From assembly GCA_025925475.1 (NCBI GenBank), contig JAICLP010000002.1:1-37532 (forward strand): DNA of 37,532 nt, in the 5' to 3' direction. Position 1 is the stretch's first letter, and each line of letters starts with the position of its first letter. The DNA comes from Burkholderiales bacterium (GTDB lineage: Bacteria > Pseudomonadota > Gammaproteobacteria > Burkholderiales > Casimicrobiaceae). The notes under the pieces are model-generated. The model saw only the letters and a program-made list of their open reading frames with translations, did no database searches and had not been told where the DNA came from. Below, piece by piece: positions 28,015 to 37,393 of the stretch. The position numbers were made by a program, and so were the translations under genes.

Positions 28015-29277
28015 TCATCGCGGCGCGTTCAACTGCCGCTCGATCTCGGCCGGCGCGAGCTCGAGCGTAATCTCGACGCGCCGATTGCGCGCACGGCTCG
28101 CCGCGTCGGTATTGGGAACGATAGGGTCCGCTTCGCCGCGTCCCTCGGCGCGCATACCTCCATGCCGCTTCATATTCTGCTCGAGCAGCCGCACCACGTT
28201 GTCCGCGCGCGCCTGCGACAGATCGACGTTCGACTGGAAGCGCCGCGTGTTGATGCGCACGTCGTCGGTGTAGCCGCGCACGACGACGTCGCCGTTCACT
28301 TCGTCGAGGGCGGCGGCGACGTGGCGCAGCGTCGGCAGGAAGCTCGTCTTGATGTCGGGCGAACCCGAGTCGAACAATGTCTCGCCGAGAAGCGTCACCT
28401 TGCTGTACGTCGGCTCGTCGGCGACGTCGACCAGGTGCTGCTCGATCTCCGGCTGCAGGAACCTGCGCAGGCGTGCAGGCGGTGGCGGCGGCGCCTTGAG
28501 CGGCGCAGGCGGTGGCGGCAGCTTGATCGAATAGATCGATGCGACCACGGGATCCGAGCGCGTCGAAAGGCGCGCATGGAACCAGTAGTAGATGCCGACT
28601 CCGAGCAGGAGCGCAAGCAAGGCCACGATCCAGAACGGCACGAGCCGCAAACCGCGGCGGCCCGTGTCCGCCGCGCCCTGCCAGTGCAACGCGAGCGGAC
28701 GCTCGGTCTCGCCGCGCGCGGTACGGATGATGTCGGCAAGCCGCTGGCGCAGCGTCTCGAGTTGCGTGCGCCCGTTGTCGACGATGCGGTAGCGTCCCTC
28801 GAAGCCGAGGCCGAGGCACGCGTTCATGAGCTCCAGCAGCTCGATGTGCTGCTGCGGGTTCTGCGCGAGGCGCGACAGCAGCTGGAAGAACTTCTCGCCG
28901 CCCCACGCCTCGTTGTGGAACGTGACGAGCAGGCTGTTCTTGCTCCAGACGCCCGAGCCGCCCCACGGCGTCTGCGCGACCGTTTCGTCGAGCGCCGTGC
29001 ACAGGCAATAGCGGGCGCCGATGATCGTCTCGTTGCGGATGCCAGCCTGCTTGGCCCGTGACTCGAACAGGTGAACCTGCGTGATCAGGTACTCGCGCAA
29101 CGCCGCCGGATCGGGATGCATCGGCATCGCGCGAAGCTGCGCAATCAGGTTGAGCAGCGGATTCGCCGCGGCGAGGAGCGGCGTTGCGCCGTGGACGAAC
29201 TCATCGAACTCCGGCGCAAGCTTCACGCCCGGCTGCACGGCGGCTAACACATCGACAGCGGCGGGATCGTCAGCCAT
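28015..29277 (-). CDS. tssL: T6SS TssL (DotU) fused to C-terminal OmpA-like peptidoglycan-binding domain
   Basis: NPLLNLIAQLR...IGARYCLCTALDETVAQTPWGGSGVWSKNSLLVTFHNEAWGGEKFFQLLSRL; TM; then ETLFDSGSPDIKTSFLPTLRHVAAAL...VVRGYTDDVRINTRRFQSNVDLSQARADNVVRLL...DAASRARNRRVEI. Confidence 0.96.
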   Translation of the reverse strand: MADDPAAVDVLAAVQPGVKLAPEFDEFVHGATPLLAAANPLLNLIAQLRAMPMHPDPAALREYLITQVHLFESRAKQAGIRNETIIGARYCLCTALDETVAQTPWGGSGVWSKNSLLVTFHNEAWGGEKFFQLLSRLAQNPQQHIELLELMNACLGLGFEGRYRIVDNGRTQLETLRQRLADIIRTARGETERPLALHWQGAADTGRRGLRLVPFWIVALLALLLGVGIYYWFHARLSTRSDPVVASIYSIKLPPPPAPLKAPPPPPARLRRFLQPEIEQHLVDVADEPTYSKVTLLGETLFDSGSPDIKTSFLPTLRHVAAALDEVNGDVVVRGYTDDVRINTRRFQSNVDLSQARADNVVRLLEQNMKRHGGMRAEGRGEADPIVPNTDAASRARNRRVEITLELAPAEIERQLNAPR

Positions 29278-29298
29278 TTCGAACCTGCAGGCGGCCCG

Positions 29299-30633
29299 CT
29301 ACCTCCGGATCGCCCAGAACTCAAGCGCAAGCTCGGGGAATTCACCCGCGATGTGCATGCCCATGCCGCCCGAGCGATCGAGCTGTTTCCAAAGCTCGTG
29401 CGTCGTGTCGAGCTCGAAATAGTTGTAGCCGGCATTATAGGGAAGCTGGCGCGGCGCGACAGGGAGCGGTCGCAGCCCGACGCCGGGCAGATGCAGGTTG
29501 ACGAGATCACGGAGCTTCTCGACCGGGCCGATCTTCACCTGCGCGGGGAAGCGGGCGCGCACCACTTCGGGCGGCACCGCGGCCGACACCGCGAGCACGA
29601 ACGACGCGGTGCGCACGAGGTCGGGCGACGGCATGATCGCCACGCGCACGCCGTGGCTGCGGTCCTGCAGCTCGATCGGGATGACGCCCTGCTCGAGCAC
29701 CATCGACAGCGACGTGCGCAGATCCGCCATCAGCGGCGCGAAGCACAGGGCAAGATTGTCGTGGTCGTAGGCGGGATAGTTGCCGGGACGGCGGTTGGGG
29801 CGCGTGTGCGTGCAAAGGTCGCCGGCGAGTTGCAGCATGCCCGCGAAGAGCCGCTCGGGATGGAGCGTCGGCACGCTCGCCCAGTGGCGCACGACGGGCT
29901 CCCAGCGATTGACGAGCTCGAGCATCAGGAAGTCGCCGACTTCGGAGATGCCGCCCTTGCCCGGATGCGCGAGCCGCGCGGCCAGCGCTTCGCCGCGCTG
30001 ATGCAGAAGGCCTTCGAGCTCGCGCGTGAAGTTGCCGAGGACGTCGTGCAATCCGGACGCGAGGATCGGCGGGATGAACGCGCGATCGAGCACGACCTGG
30101 TTGTCGGGGCGCCGCTCGACGACGTGCGCCACCTTGACTCCGATCGACGCATCGGTCATCTCGCTCTGCCGCACGAGCCGCAGCCGCATTTCCCCGAGTT
30201 GCACGATCGCGGACTCGCCGCCGCTCGAGTTCACGTCGGGGACGTCGCTTTCGCTCACCCGAAAGCGTGCGAGCGAACGCGGATCGTCGGTGAACGTCAC
30301 CGCTTCGGCCTGCTGGCGCGCGAGCGGAATCGACAGGTAGACGAGCTGATCCTTGTCGGCAGGCGCGATCTCGAGGGGCTCGGGCGCAGCGCCGTGCGCG
30401 GGTACGTGAAACGGCGTGCCGTCCGGCAGGATGCCCTGCGCCGATGCGATTGCGATGCGACCGAGCGCGAGCGCGTCGGCATCGAGCCTCAGCTCCCGAA
30501 AGCCCCAGAAGAAGCCTTCCATCGGCAGCGCCCGCGCATGCGCGAAGAACTCGAAGAAGCGCTCCTGCTGCTGGAAGTGCTGCGGCCGCAGGAACATGCC
30601 TTCGGACCACACGACCTTGCTGCTCCACGCCAT
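29299..30633 (-). CDS. tssK: T6SS baseplate protein TssK
   Basis: MAWSSKVVWSEGMFLRPQHFQQQERFFEFFAHARA...FFELDTTHELWKQLDRSGGMGMHIAGEFPELALEFWAIRR. Confidence 0.97.
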   Translation of the reverse strand: MAWSSKVVWSEGMFLRPQHFQQQERFFEFFAHARALPMEGFFWGFRELRLDADALALGRIAIASAQGILPDGTPFHVPAHGAAPEPLEIAPADKDQLVYLSIPLARQQAEAVTFTDDPRSLARFRVSESDVPDVNSSGGESAIVQLGEMRLRLVRQSEMTDASIGVKVAHVVERRPDNQVVLDRAFIPPILASGLHDVLGNFTRELEGLLHQRGEALAARLAHPGKGGISEVGDFLMLELVNRWEPVVRHWASVPTLHPERLFAGMLQLAGDLCTHTRPNRRPGNYPAYDHDNLALCFAPLMADLRTSLSMVLEQGVIPIELQDRSHGVRVAIMPSPDLVRTASFVLAVSAAVPPEVVRARFPAQVKIGPVEKLRDLVNLHLPGVGLRPLPVAPRQLPYNAGYNYFELDTTHELWKQLDRSGGMGMHIAGEFPELALEFWAIRR

Positions 30634-30925
30634 GCTCGCGCTCCCCTGTCGCTTTCGTGTCGCCGAACTGCGGACCCGCGCTGCTCACGCACGCGCGGGT
30701 GACCAGGCCGGCGCGGCGGCGCCCGGCGCGACCCGAGCGTAGTTTGCCAAGCATGCGGGCGGCAGGGAATACCGATGTGCTGCGGACGACGATCCGTCGC
30801 CGGCAGGCGCGAGCCGGCGCGCGACCGACCCGACACACTGAATTGACGGTCATACCAGTCGCGATGTAGCGTACGCGAACGTCGCGGTCGCGCATAGATC
30901 GCGGGAACACCGCCGAGGGGGCGGG
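30634..30925. promoter_or_regulatory. Divergent intergenic region, presumed to hold the T6SS operon promoter and the promoter of the WD40/caspase-like gene
   Basis: ~290-bp non-coding gap between two divergently oriented CDSs; no specific promoter motif could be assigned by eye. Confidence 0.5.
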
Positions 30926-33871
30926 ATGCGCAAGCGTTCAATATCAAGCGTTCGCGCACGGCAGGTCGCTTCGTGCTCCCGCCGCCTTACCATCGGCCTG
31001 CTGGCTGCGCTGGTATTGGTCATTCCGGGGATATCGCATTGCGCTAGCCCGCGCGAGGGCACACCCACCATTGTGCTGGACCCTGGTACCCACACAGGGC
31101 CAATTCGCCGGCTTGCGAGCGATCAGGCGCAAACGATCCTCGTTACGGTGTCCGACGACAAGTCAGCCCGGCTCTGGAATCTTCGCAGTCGCCAGCTGCT
31201 CGGCACGTTGCACCCGCCTATAGGCCCCGGTCCGCTCGGGCGCCTGTACGGCGCCGCGGTATCGAGTGACAACCGAGTCGCGCTCGCCGGCACGACCGCT
31301 GCGAAAGGCGGGCTTCATCTCATCTACTTCTTCGACCTTCTGAGCCACTCGGTTGTCGGGTCATTCGACGCGCGCGGCGGCAACATCAAACGCCTCGAAT
31401 TTTCGCCGGACGGCGAATTACTTGCAGCAGCTTATGCCGATTCTCCTGCCGTCCGGGTATTCAACCGCCACGGAGAACTCGTCTACGAAGAGGCACTGCG
31501 AGGAGACGCCTATTACCTTGCCTTTTCCTCGCTTGGACAGATGGCAGTCTCCGTCAGTGACGGGACTATTCACTTGTATGCGACGTCGGGTCAACGCGTC
31601 ACCGCCGCGGGCACGATTTCGACGATCGTGAGCGATCCGAGGGGCGTCAGCTTCTCGCCGGACGGTCGGCTGCTGGCCGTCGGCTATCTGTCCCGCACGG
31701 TATCCGGCCGGGTGCGCGTCGATGTGTTCGAGGCGGAAACGCGTCGTCTTGCCAAAGCGATCGAGTTCACTGATATCGATCGTGGCAATCTGATGAACGT
31801 CGCATGGCAGTCGGACGGACACGCGTTGTACGCGGCGGGGTCCGGCTATCGAGACCGGAATCGATTCATCGCCAAGCGAATTTCATGGCCGGAGGGCGTT
31901 GCCGTCGACATCGACGTCGGCCACGACTCGGTGCTCGATCTGATGAGTTTGCGGAATGGCACCGTCGTGTTCGCAACCGCCGAACCGAGCTGGGGAGCGA
32001 TACGAGGTGATCGAGTGGTCGGCATCGTTCCAACGCCCACGAATCGATTCACCGAGGCGTCGGCGCTGCGCACGAGCGAGAACAGTCGCGTTGTGAGCTG
32101 GGGAAATGAACCAGGGGGAAAGCCGGTTCACTTCAATCTCGAAACACGCCGGATCGACGACGGCATGGGACATGTCCGGCAGCCGCCCGAGCCGTCGACA
32201 AGGGAAACGGTCATCGCAAAATGGGAAAACAACTACGAGCCGACGATCAATGGTGGGCGAGTCGCTCTCGAGCCATCGGAGATCTCCCGCGCCGTAGCAA
32301 CGCTCCCTGACGGCGTCCTGCTCGGCACCAGCCGAGCACTACGCGCATTCGACGCGGACGGCAGGCAGCGCTGGGCGCGGTTTCTTCCGACCGAGACACG
32401 TTCCGTCGTTCTCTCCGCGGACCGGACCCTCGCCGTCACCGCAATGCTCGACGGAACGATCCGTTGGTGGCGAGTTTCGGATGGCATCCTTCTCATGTCG
32501 TTCTTTGCGACGACCGACCGGCGCTGGGTTCTATGGACCGAGCACGGTTATTTCGATGTAAGCGCCGGGGGAGAGGACCTGATTGGATGGGTCGTCAATC
32601 GACCGGAAGGCGATCGCACCGACTACTACCCGATATCGCGCTTTCGCGAACGCTATCTTCGTCCTGATGTCGTGGATCGCATCCTTGTCGATCGCGATCC
32701 TGACCTTGCGCTCGCCCATGCAAACGAGGCGCGGCGCGCCATCGTCGCGTCCGAGAGTGCAGAAGCACGGGAAAGGTTGGAAAAACGCATCGCGATCGCG
32801 CGTCCTGAAAATGCATTGCCACCCACCGTTTCGCTCGTCACACCGGCCGATGTGGAGCTGATTGATTCGACGATATCCATCGGATACACGCTGTCTTCCG
32901 ACGGTCCCGTGTCTTCGATCATGGTCCGCATCAACGGCCATTTGCAGGACACGACCACCGAACCGATCCCGCCGACCGATGGCAAGAGCGTCGGGAAGCT
33001 TCTCCTGACGACGCCGGAAGATCATGGGACGGTGCAGATCATTGCGACCAACCAATATGGCGCCTCGCCACCGGCAACCGTCCACTTCAACATAGTGTCG
33101 AAAACGGCTGCCGGCATCGGCACGCCGCATGCGTCCCGTCTCTATTTGCTGAGTATAGGCATCGGTAGATACGCGAATTCGAAATTCGACCTGCCAACGG
33201 CCGCTGACGACGCGAAGGAGATGACGCTGGCATTAGGTCGGCAGGAAGCGCAGGGGAACCAGCAGATCGTCGCAAAGCTGCTTTTGGATGAACACGCGAC
33301 GCGTGCAGAAATTCTGAAGGCGATGAACTGGCTCGCAACGACGCCCGCTCAACAGGACGTTGCGATGCTTTACTTGGCAGGGCGCGCCGTTGCCGACGCC
33401 ACTGACAGTTACCAGTTCCTTCCACACGATGCGGACCCCGGAAATCTTCGCGATACCGCTATTTCCGAAGAAGAATTGGGAACGTCGCTCGGTGCGACGA
33501 AGGGCAAGGCAATCCTGCTCCTGGATACGTGTCACTCAACCGGATCGCGCGGGTCGCGCGTGAAACTCGATTTGAGCCGTTTGGCGAACAAATTCTCGAG
33601 TCCCGAATTCGGCGCGGTGGTCCTTGCGGCGTGCGACAGGCGCGGGGTCGCGAACACCGACAAGGGGTCGCCCTTCGCAGCCGCCGTCGTCGAAGGACTG
33701 TCCGGAAAGGCGGACGAGCGCCATCGCGGATACGTCACTTACAGCGACCTGGGTGATTTCGTCGGCAGGACAGTCAAAAAGACCACTTCCGGATTGCAAT
33801 CGCCGCTGACGACTGCGCCAGCCGGCCTGCCGGATTTCGCGCTTGTTCGCCTGCATGAAGGCAAGAGCTGA
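30926..33871 (+). CDS. Secreted WD40-repeat protein with C-terminal caspase-like (peptidase C14) domain
   Basis: Signal peptide; WD40-type blades (ILVTVSDDKSARLWNLRS, IKRLEFSPDGELLAAAYADSPAVRVFN, GVSFSPDGRLLAVGY, LAVTAMLDGTIRWWRVSDG); caspase-like RLYLLSIGIGRYANSKFDLPTAADDAKEM...LYLAGRAV...YQFLPHDAD...ILLLDTCHSTGSRG. Confidence 0.88.
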   Translation: MRKRSISSVRARQVASCSRRLTIGLLAALVLVIPGISHCASPREGTPTIVLDPGTHTGPIRRLASDQAQTILVTVSDDKSARLWNLRSRQLLGTLHPPIGPGPLGRLYGAAVSSDNRVALAGTTAAKGGLHLIYFFDLLSHSVVGSFDARGGNIKRLEFSPDGELLAAAYADSPAVRVFNRHGELVYEEALRGDAYYLAFSSLGQMAVSVSDGTIHLYATSGQRVTAAGTISTIVSDPRGVSFSPDGRLLAVGYLSRTVSGRVRVDVFEAETRRLAKAIEFTDIDRGNLMNVAWQSDGHALYAAGSGYRDRNRFIAKRISWPEGVAVDIDVGHDSVLDLMSLRNGTVVFATAEPSWGAIRGDRVVGIVPTPTNRFTEASALRTSENSRVVSWGNEPGGKPVHFNLETRRIDDGMGHVRQPPEPSTRETVIAKWENNYEPTINGGRVALEPSEISRAVATLPDGVLLGTSRALRAFDADGRQRWARFLPTETRSVVLSADRTLAVTAMLDGTIRWWRVSDGILLMSFFATTDRRWVLWTEHGYFDVSAGGEDLIGWVVNRPEGDRTDYYPISRFRERYLRPDVVDRILVDRDPDLALAHANEARRAIVASESAEARERLEKRIAIARPENALPPTVSLVTPADVELIDSTISIGYTLSSDGPVSSIMVRINGHLQDTTTEPIPPTDGKSVGKLLLTTPEDHGTVQIIATNQYGASPPATVHFNIVSKTAAGIGTPHASRLYLLSIGIGRYANSKFDLPTAADDAKEMTLALGRQEAQGNQQIVAKLLLDEHATRAEILKAMNWLATTPAQQDVAMLYLAGRAVADATDSYQFLPHDADPGNLRDTAISEEELGTSLGATKGKAILLLDTCHSTGSRGSRVKLDLSRLANKFSSPEFGAVVLAACDRRGVANTDKGSPFAAAVVEGLSGKADERHRGYVTYSDLGDFVGRTVKKTTSGLQSPLTTAPAGLPDFALVRLHEGKS

Positions 33872-33935
33872 CGTTACCAAGAGACGAAATCATCACGAAT
33901 CGATCGGGCCCGACCAACCTGTGCGAGAGGTGACC

Positions 33936-36911
33936 ATGAAGCGTTCAGGAAGCTCGCTAGCCGTCTGTCGCAGATTCATCATCGCCGTGTTCGCTCTGAT
34001 TGCGGCGGATGGCGCGTGGGCCGACGATTGTCCAGTGGTCAAAACCGGCTTCTCGGGCGACACCAATCAGGTCTACAACAACGATTACGGCGGTGGCGGC
34101 GGAGACCCGGGCACCGGAGGCGATCCTGGAGGTGACGCGGGTGCCGGCGCAGGCGAGGGCAAAGTTCTGAGCGGCCTGATGACCGTCGTCCGCCTGTCGG
34201 ATGGCCAGGTGTTGGGTTCGGCGCTAACCGACAGCGAAATGGGCATGGTCACCATACGCGTCTGTCAAGGCGATCTCCCAGTGCTCCTGACCCTATCGGG
34301 GCAGGCGGGTGCGCAATACTTCGACGAGGCAACGGGCCGGCTGACCGATTTCGGCCCTGGCAACGTTCTTCACGCGTTGATCGATTCGTTCGTCGAGAAC
34401 ATCGGCGTTTCGCCGCTGACCGAAGCTGCGTATCGATACGCGCTCAACAATGATGTATTGAATCCCGACGACGTGCGAGCGGGCCGCGTTCCGCTGGCAT
34501 CGACCGGCAACGTTGTGGGCTTGACCCTCGCGCAGGTCGCCGACGCAAACGGCATCGTCCTCGGCGAGATCAATCGATTGCAAGCGGCAAACATGCAGCT
34601 CATCTCCATCAAGTCATTGCCGACGCCGATTGACAGTACCAGTAGCGCCAGCGCGCTTTCGGACAACCGCTATGGCATTGCCGCGGCGGTACTGGGCGGA
34701 TTGGCAAATATGGGCGTGAACTACGGCGCCTCCGGTCAGAATCCTGCAATCGACGTCGGCGAGCAGCTTGCACGGGACCTGACGGATGGAAAGATTGATG
34801 GGTTTGCGCTCGATGGTCAGCCCGCGGCAGGTGTAGGCGTGCCGGTCGCCTACGACCTGATCCGTCTTCCAATCGCGGCGAGCGTAGGCGCGAACGATGT
34901 TTCCGCAAGATTCGGTGCGGCAACGACGCTGCTTCGGGCCACCAATATCACCGAGCAGACGTTCGCGGGCCCGAGCACCACGAATTTTTGCACGGGCAGC
35001 GGAGACGCGACGAGCCTCATGCGAGATGGGACTATTACCTTGACGCACGCAGCGTGTGGTGGAGTCCAGACCGTCTTTGAAAATTTCGCGACCAACGTAG
35101 CGCTCGTCGAGGGAAGCGGTGCGCGCGACGCCGCGCGTACATTCTTCGTGAAGACGGACGGTAGCGTCTGGGGATGGGGCGACACCCTATGCGGGCTCCT
35201 GGGCAATGGCGACACGACCCTCGCGTATCAGGCCGACCCGGTCCGAATTCAAGGTATGGGCCGCGTGACCTCGATTGCCAATGGCGTCTGGTTCACGGTT
35301 GCGCGTGACGATACCGGTTCCGTCTACACATGGGGCCTCAACTACATCGGAGAACTCGGTCTTGGATCGGTCCCCGTGGGATCGTCCGTGTGTGAGAACG
35401 TTGCCGAACAAGCGGCGGCTTTCAAGTCCGAGCGCGCGGTGAGCGTTCCCACGAAGATCACCGGCCTCACGAATATCGTCGCTGTCGCGGCAGACGGGAA
35501 TTCGCCGATCGCGCTCGACAAGGACGGCACGCTGTTCGAATGGGGCTTGATCCCGACGGGATGGGACTTCACGAAGCCGCAAGCGGGCTATGCGGGCGAG
35601 TACGTTACCCAGCCCGTTCCGTTGGCGCGGACCGACTTGCCGCAAAAGGCCATTGCGGTTGCCGTCTCGTACACGATGAAGATGGCATTGACCACGGACC
35701 GCACGCTGTGGGGGTGGGGCCCCAACATCGTCGGCAATTTTGGCGATGGCACCTTCAATCCTCATCTCAAGCCGACACAGGTACCCGGATTGACGGATGT
35801 CGTGGAGATCGCCGCCAGCGAGAACAGTCCGTTCGTCGCGCTCCTCAAGGACGGCACGGTCCGCTACTGGGGCGGTTGTTGCCTGCAGTCGAATCAAACT
35901 ATCCCGGCCAATATTCAAAGAGTACCGACACAGCCGCCCGCAGGTGGGACGGCCTTCTATTCGCCCTCTACGGGAAAATTCGTCGGAACGCTTCCACCGA
36001 TCCGCCACATCAAGGGTACCGGGGGCCAGGTCCTGCTCTATGGCAACGACGGCACGTTGCTTCAGTTTCCCAGGAATCTGCCGAACGGTTCGTTCGAAAA
36101 CACGTTTGTTGTCCTGAACGCGCCTGCGATTAGTTATCAAGGACTCTGGTGGAAGTCGCCTGCCGGCTCGGAATCAGGGTGGGGCATCAACCTGACGCAC
36201 CAAGGCGACATCGTCTTCGCGACGTGGTTCACCTACGACACGGCGGGCAAGGCGTGGTGGCTATCGATGACCGCGACAAAGACCGGTCCTGGCGTCTATT
36301 CCGGTACGATCAACGAGACGCACGGCCCCCCGCTTAATGTGCTGCCCTTCAACCCGGCCGCCGTGTCCGCCAATGCACTCGGATCCGGAAAACTGTCGTT
36401 CCACGATTCCGACAACGGCACGTTCCAATACACGGTGAACGGAGTCACACAAACCAAGGCAATCACGCGCGAGCTGTTTGATGCGCTGCCGGCATGCACG
36501 TTCGGAGCGACAGACGTCGATGCGGCTACCAGTAATTACCAAGCGCTCTGGTGGGCTTCGCCCGCCGGCTCGGAATCCGGCTGGGGTATCAATTTCACGC
36601 ACCAGGGCGACCTGATCTTCGCGACCTGGTTTACGTACGATACCGATGGAACACCCCTATGGCTATCGGGGCTGGCGAAAAAGTTCGGCGATCGCGCGTA
36701 TTCCGGCGCGCTCTACAAGACGTCCGGCCCCGCTTTCAGCGCCGTGCCGTTCGACCCTTCTCGCGTCACTGCGACCTCGGTCGGTTCTTTCTCGCTTCAG
36801 TTCGGCGCGAATGCAACGACCGGCCAGTTCACGTACACAGTTAACGGCGTTACCCAGATGAAACCGATCACTCGTGAAGCTTTTTCGTCACCGGTAACGG
36901 TTTGCCATTAG
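33936..36911 (+). CDS. Secreted RCC1-like beta-propeller protein with two C-terminal 'LWWxSPAGSESGWG' domains
   Basis: ATG at 33936 (RBS-like gagaggtgacc); signal peptide MKRSGSSLAVCRRFIIAVFALIAADGAWA; RCC1-like blades (FFVKTDGSVWGWGDTLCGLLGNGD, DDTGSVYTWGLNYIGELGLGS, DKDGTLFEWG, TTDRTLWGWGPNIVGNFGDGT, LKDGTVRYWGG); duplicated C-terminal domain. Confidence 0.85.
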   Translation: MKRSGSSLAVCRRFIIAVFALIAADGAWADDCPVVKTGFSGDTNQVYNNDYGGGGGDPGTGGDPGGDAGAGAGEGKVLSGLMTVVRLSDGQVLGSALTDSEMGMVTIRVCQGDLPVLLTLSGQAGAQYFDEATGRLTDFGPGNVLHALIDSFVENIGVSPLTEAAYRYALNNDVLNPDDVRAGRVPLASTGNVVGLTLAQVADANGIVLGEINRLQAANMQLISIKSLPTPIDSTSSASALSDNRYGIAAAVLGGLANMGVNYGASGQNPAIDVGEQLARDLTDGKIDGFALDGQPAAGVGVPVAYDLIRLPIAASVGANDVSARFGAATTLLRATNITEQTFAGPSTTNFCTGSGDATSLMRDGTITLTHAACGGVQTVFENFATNVALVEGSGARDAARTFFVKTDGSVWGWGDTLCGLLGNGDTTLAYQADPVRIQGMGRVTSIANGVWFTVARDDTGSVYTWGLNYIGELGLGSVPVGSSVCENVAEQAAAFKSERAVSVPTKITGLTNIVAVAADGNSPIALDKDGTLFEWGLIPTGWDFTKPQAGYAGEYVTQPVPLARTDLPQKAIAVAVSYTMKMALTTDRTLWGWGPNIVGNFGDGTFNPHLKPTQVPGLTDVVEIAASENSPFVALLKDGTVRYWGGCCLQSNQTIPANIQRVPTQPPAGGTAFYSPSTGKFVGTLPPIRHIKGTGGQVLLYGNDGTLLQFPRNLPNGSFENTFVVLNAPAISYQGLWWKSPAGSESGWGINLTHQGDIVFATWFTYDTAGKAWWLSMTATKTGPGVYSGTINETHGPPLNVLPFNPAAVSANALGSGKLSFHDSDNGTFQYTVNGVTQTKAITRELFDALPACTFGATDVDAATSNYQALWWASPAGSESGWGINFTHQGDLIFATWFTYDTDGTPLWLSGLAKKFGDRAYSGALYKTSGPAFSAVPFDPSRVTATSVGSFSLQFGANATTGQFTYTVNGVTQMKPITREAFSSPVTVCH
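36135..36908 (+). repeat. Intragenic tandem duplication of a ~134-aa domain
   Basis: YQGLWWKSPAGSESGWGINLTHQGDIVFATWFTYDTAG (from 36135) and YQALWWASPAGSESGWGINFTHQGDLIFATWFTYDTDG (from 36537); start-to-start spacing 402 bp. Both contain F.YTVNGVTQ.K.ITRE.F near the end. Confidence 0.92.
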
Positions 36912-36931
36912 AACGAGACAGGTGCAGGCCA

Positions 36932-37201
36932 ATGAGACGGATATTTACTGACGAGCCGAAACTCGGTGGATGGGTAACCATTCTTACGGCCGTCATCGTT
37001 CTATGTACGTCCTTACTGAGTTATCGACGCGATCATGAGCTGGAAATGCCACTTTACTGGTCTGTCGTCGGCGCGATGTATCTCGTGCTGGGCGTACATC
37101 GGCTTACCCCTAAGCGCAAGGTCACCAAGGCAACGTTTTATTGCCTGGAATTTCTATGTATTGCCGCTTTTACCGGACTCGTAGTCCATTTCCACACATG
37201 A
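36932..37201 (+). CDS. Small membrane protein (~89 aa), unknown function
   Basis: MRRIFTDEPKLGGWVTILTAVIVLCTSLLSYRRDHELEMPLYWSVVGAMYLVLGVHRLTPKRKVTKATFYCLEFLCIAAFTGLVVHFHT; three hydrophobic segments. Confidence 0.6.
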   Translation: MRRIFTDEPKLGGWVTILTAVIVLCTSLLSYRRDHELEMPLYWSVVGAMYLVLGVHRLTPKRKVTKATFYCLEFLCIAAFTGLVVHFHT

Positions 37202-37278
37202 ATCCGTAAACTTCGCTCCTCATAGGACGTGAAACGACAGTTTGAAGGTCGCGCTGCGATGTGCTGCAGGTTGAACAT

Positions 37279-37393
37279 GGGGCTCGCAAAAAGCGCGGCG
37301 ATCGCGCGTACTCGGCGCGCCCTACAGGACGGCCGCCGCGCTTTCATGGCGGTGCCGTTCGAACCCTCTCGCGTCAATTCGGCAGCGGTAGGT
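37279..37393 (+). pseudogene. Decayed fragment of the 'LWWxSPAGSESGWG' domain
   Basis: ggggctcgcaaaaagcgcggcgatcgcgcgtactcggcgcgccctacag...gctttcatggcggtgccgttcgaaccctctcgcgtcaattcggcagcggtaggt aligns with 36667-36786 ggggctggcgaaaaagttcggcgatcgcgcgtattccggcgcgctctacaa...gctttcagcgccgtgccgttcgacccttctcgcgtcactgcgacctcggtcggt, with frame-disrupting differences. Confidence 0.8.

Noticed and set aside
30634-30925. Sigma-54 promoter upstream of tssK
   Set aside because: A TTGGCA-like stretch occurs on the minus strand but lacks the TTGC element at the correct spacing.
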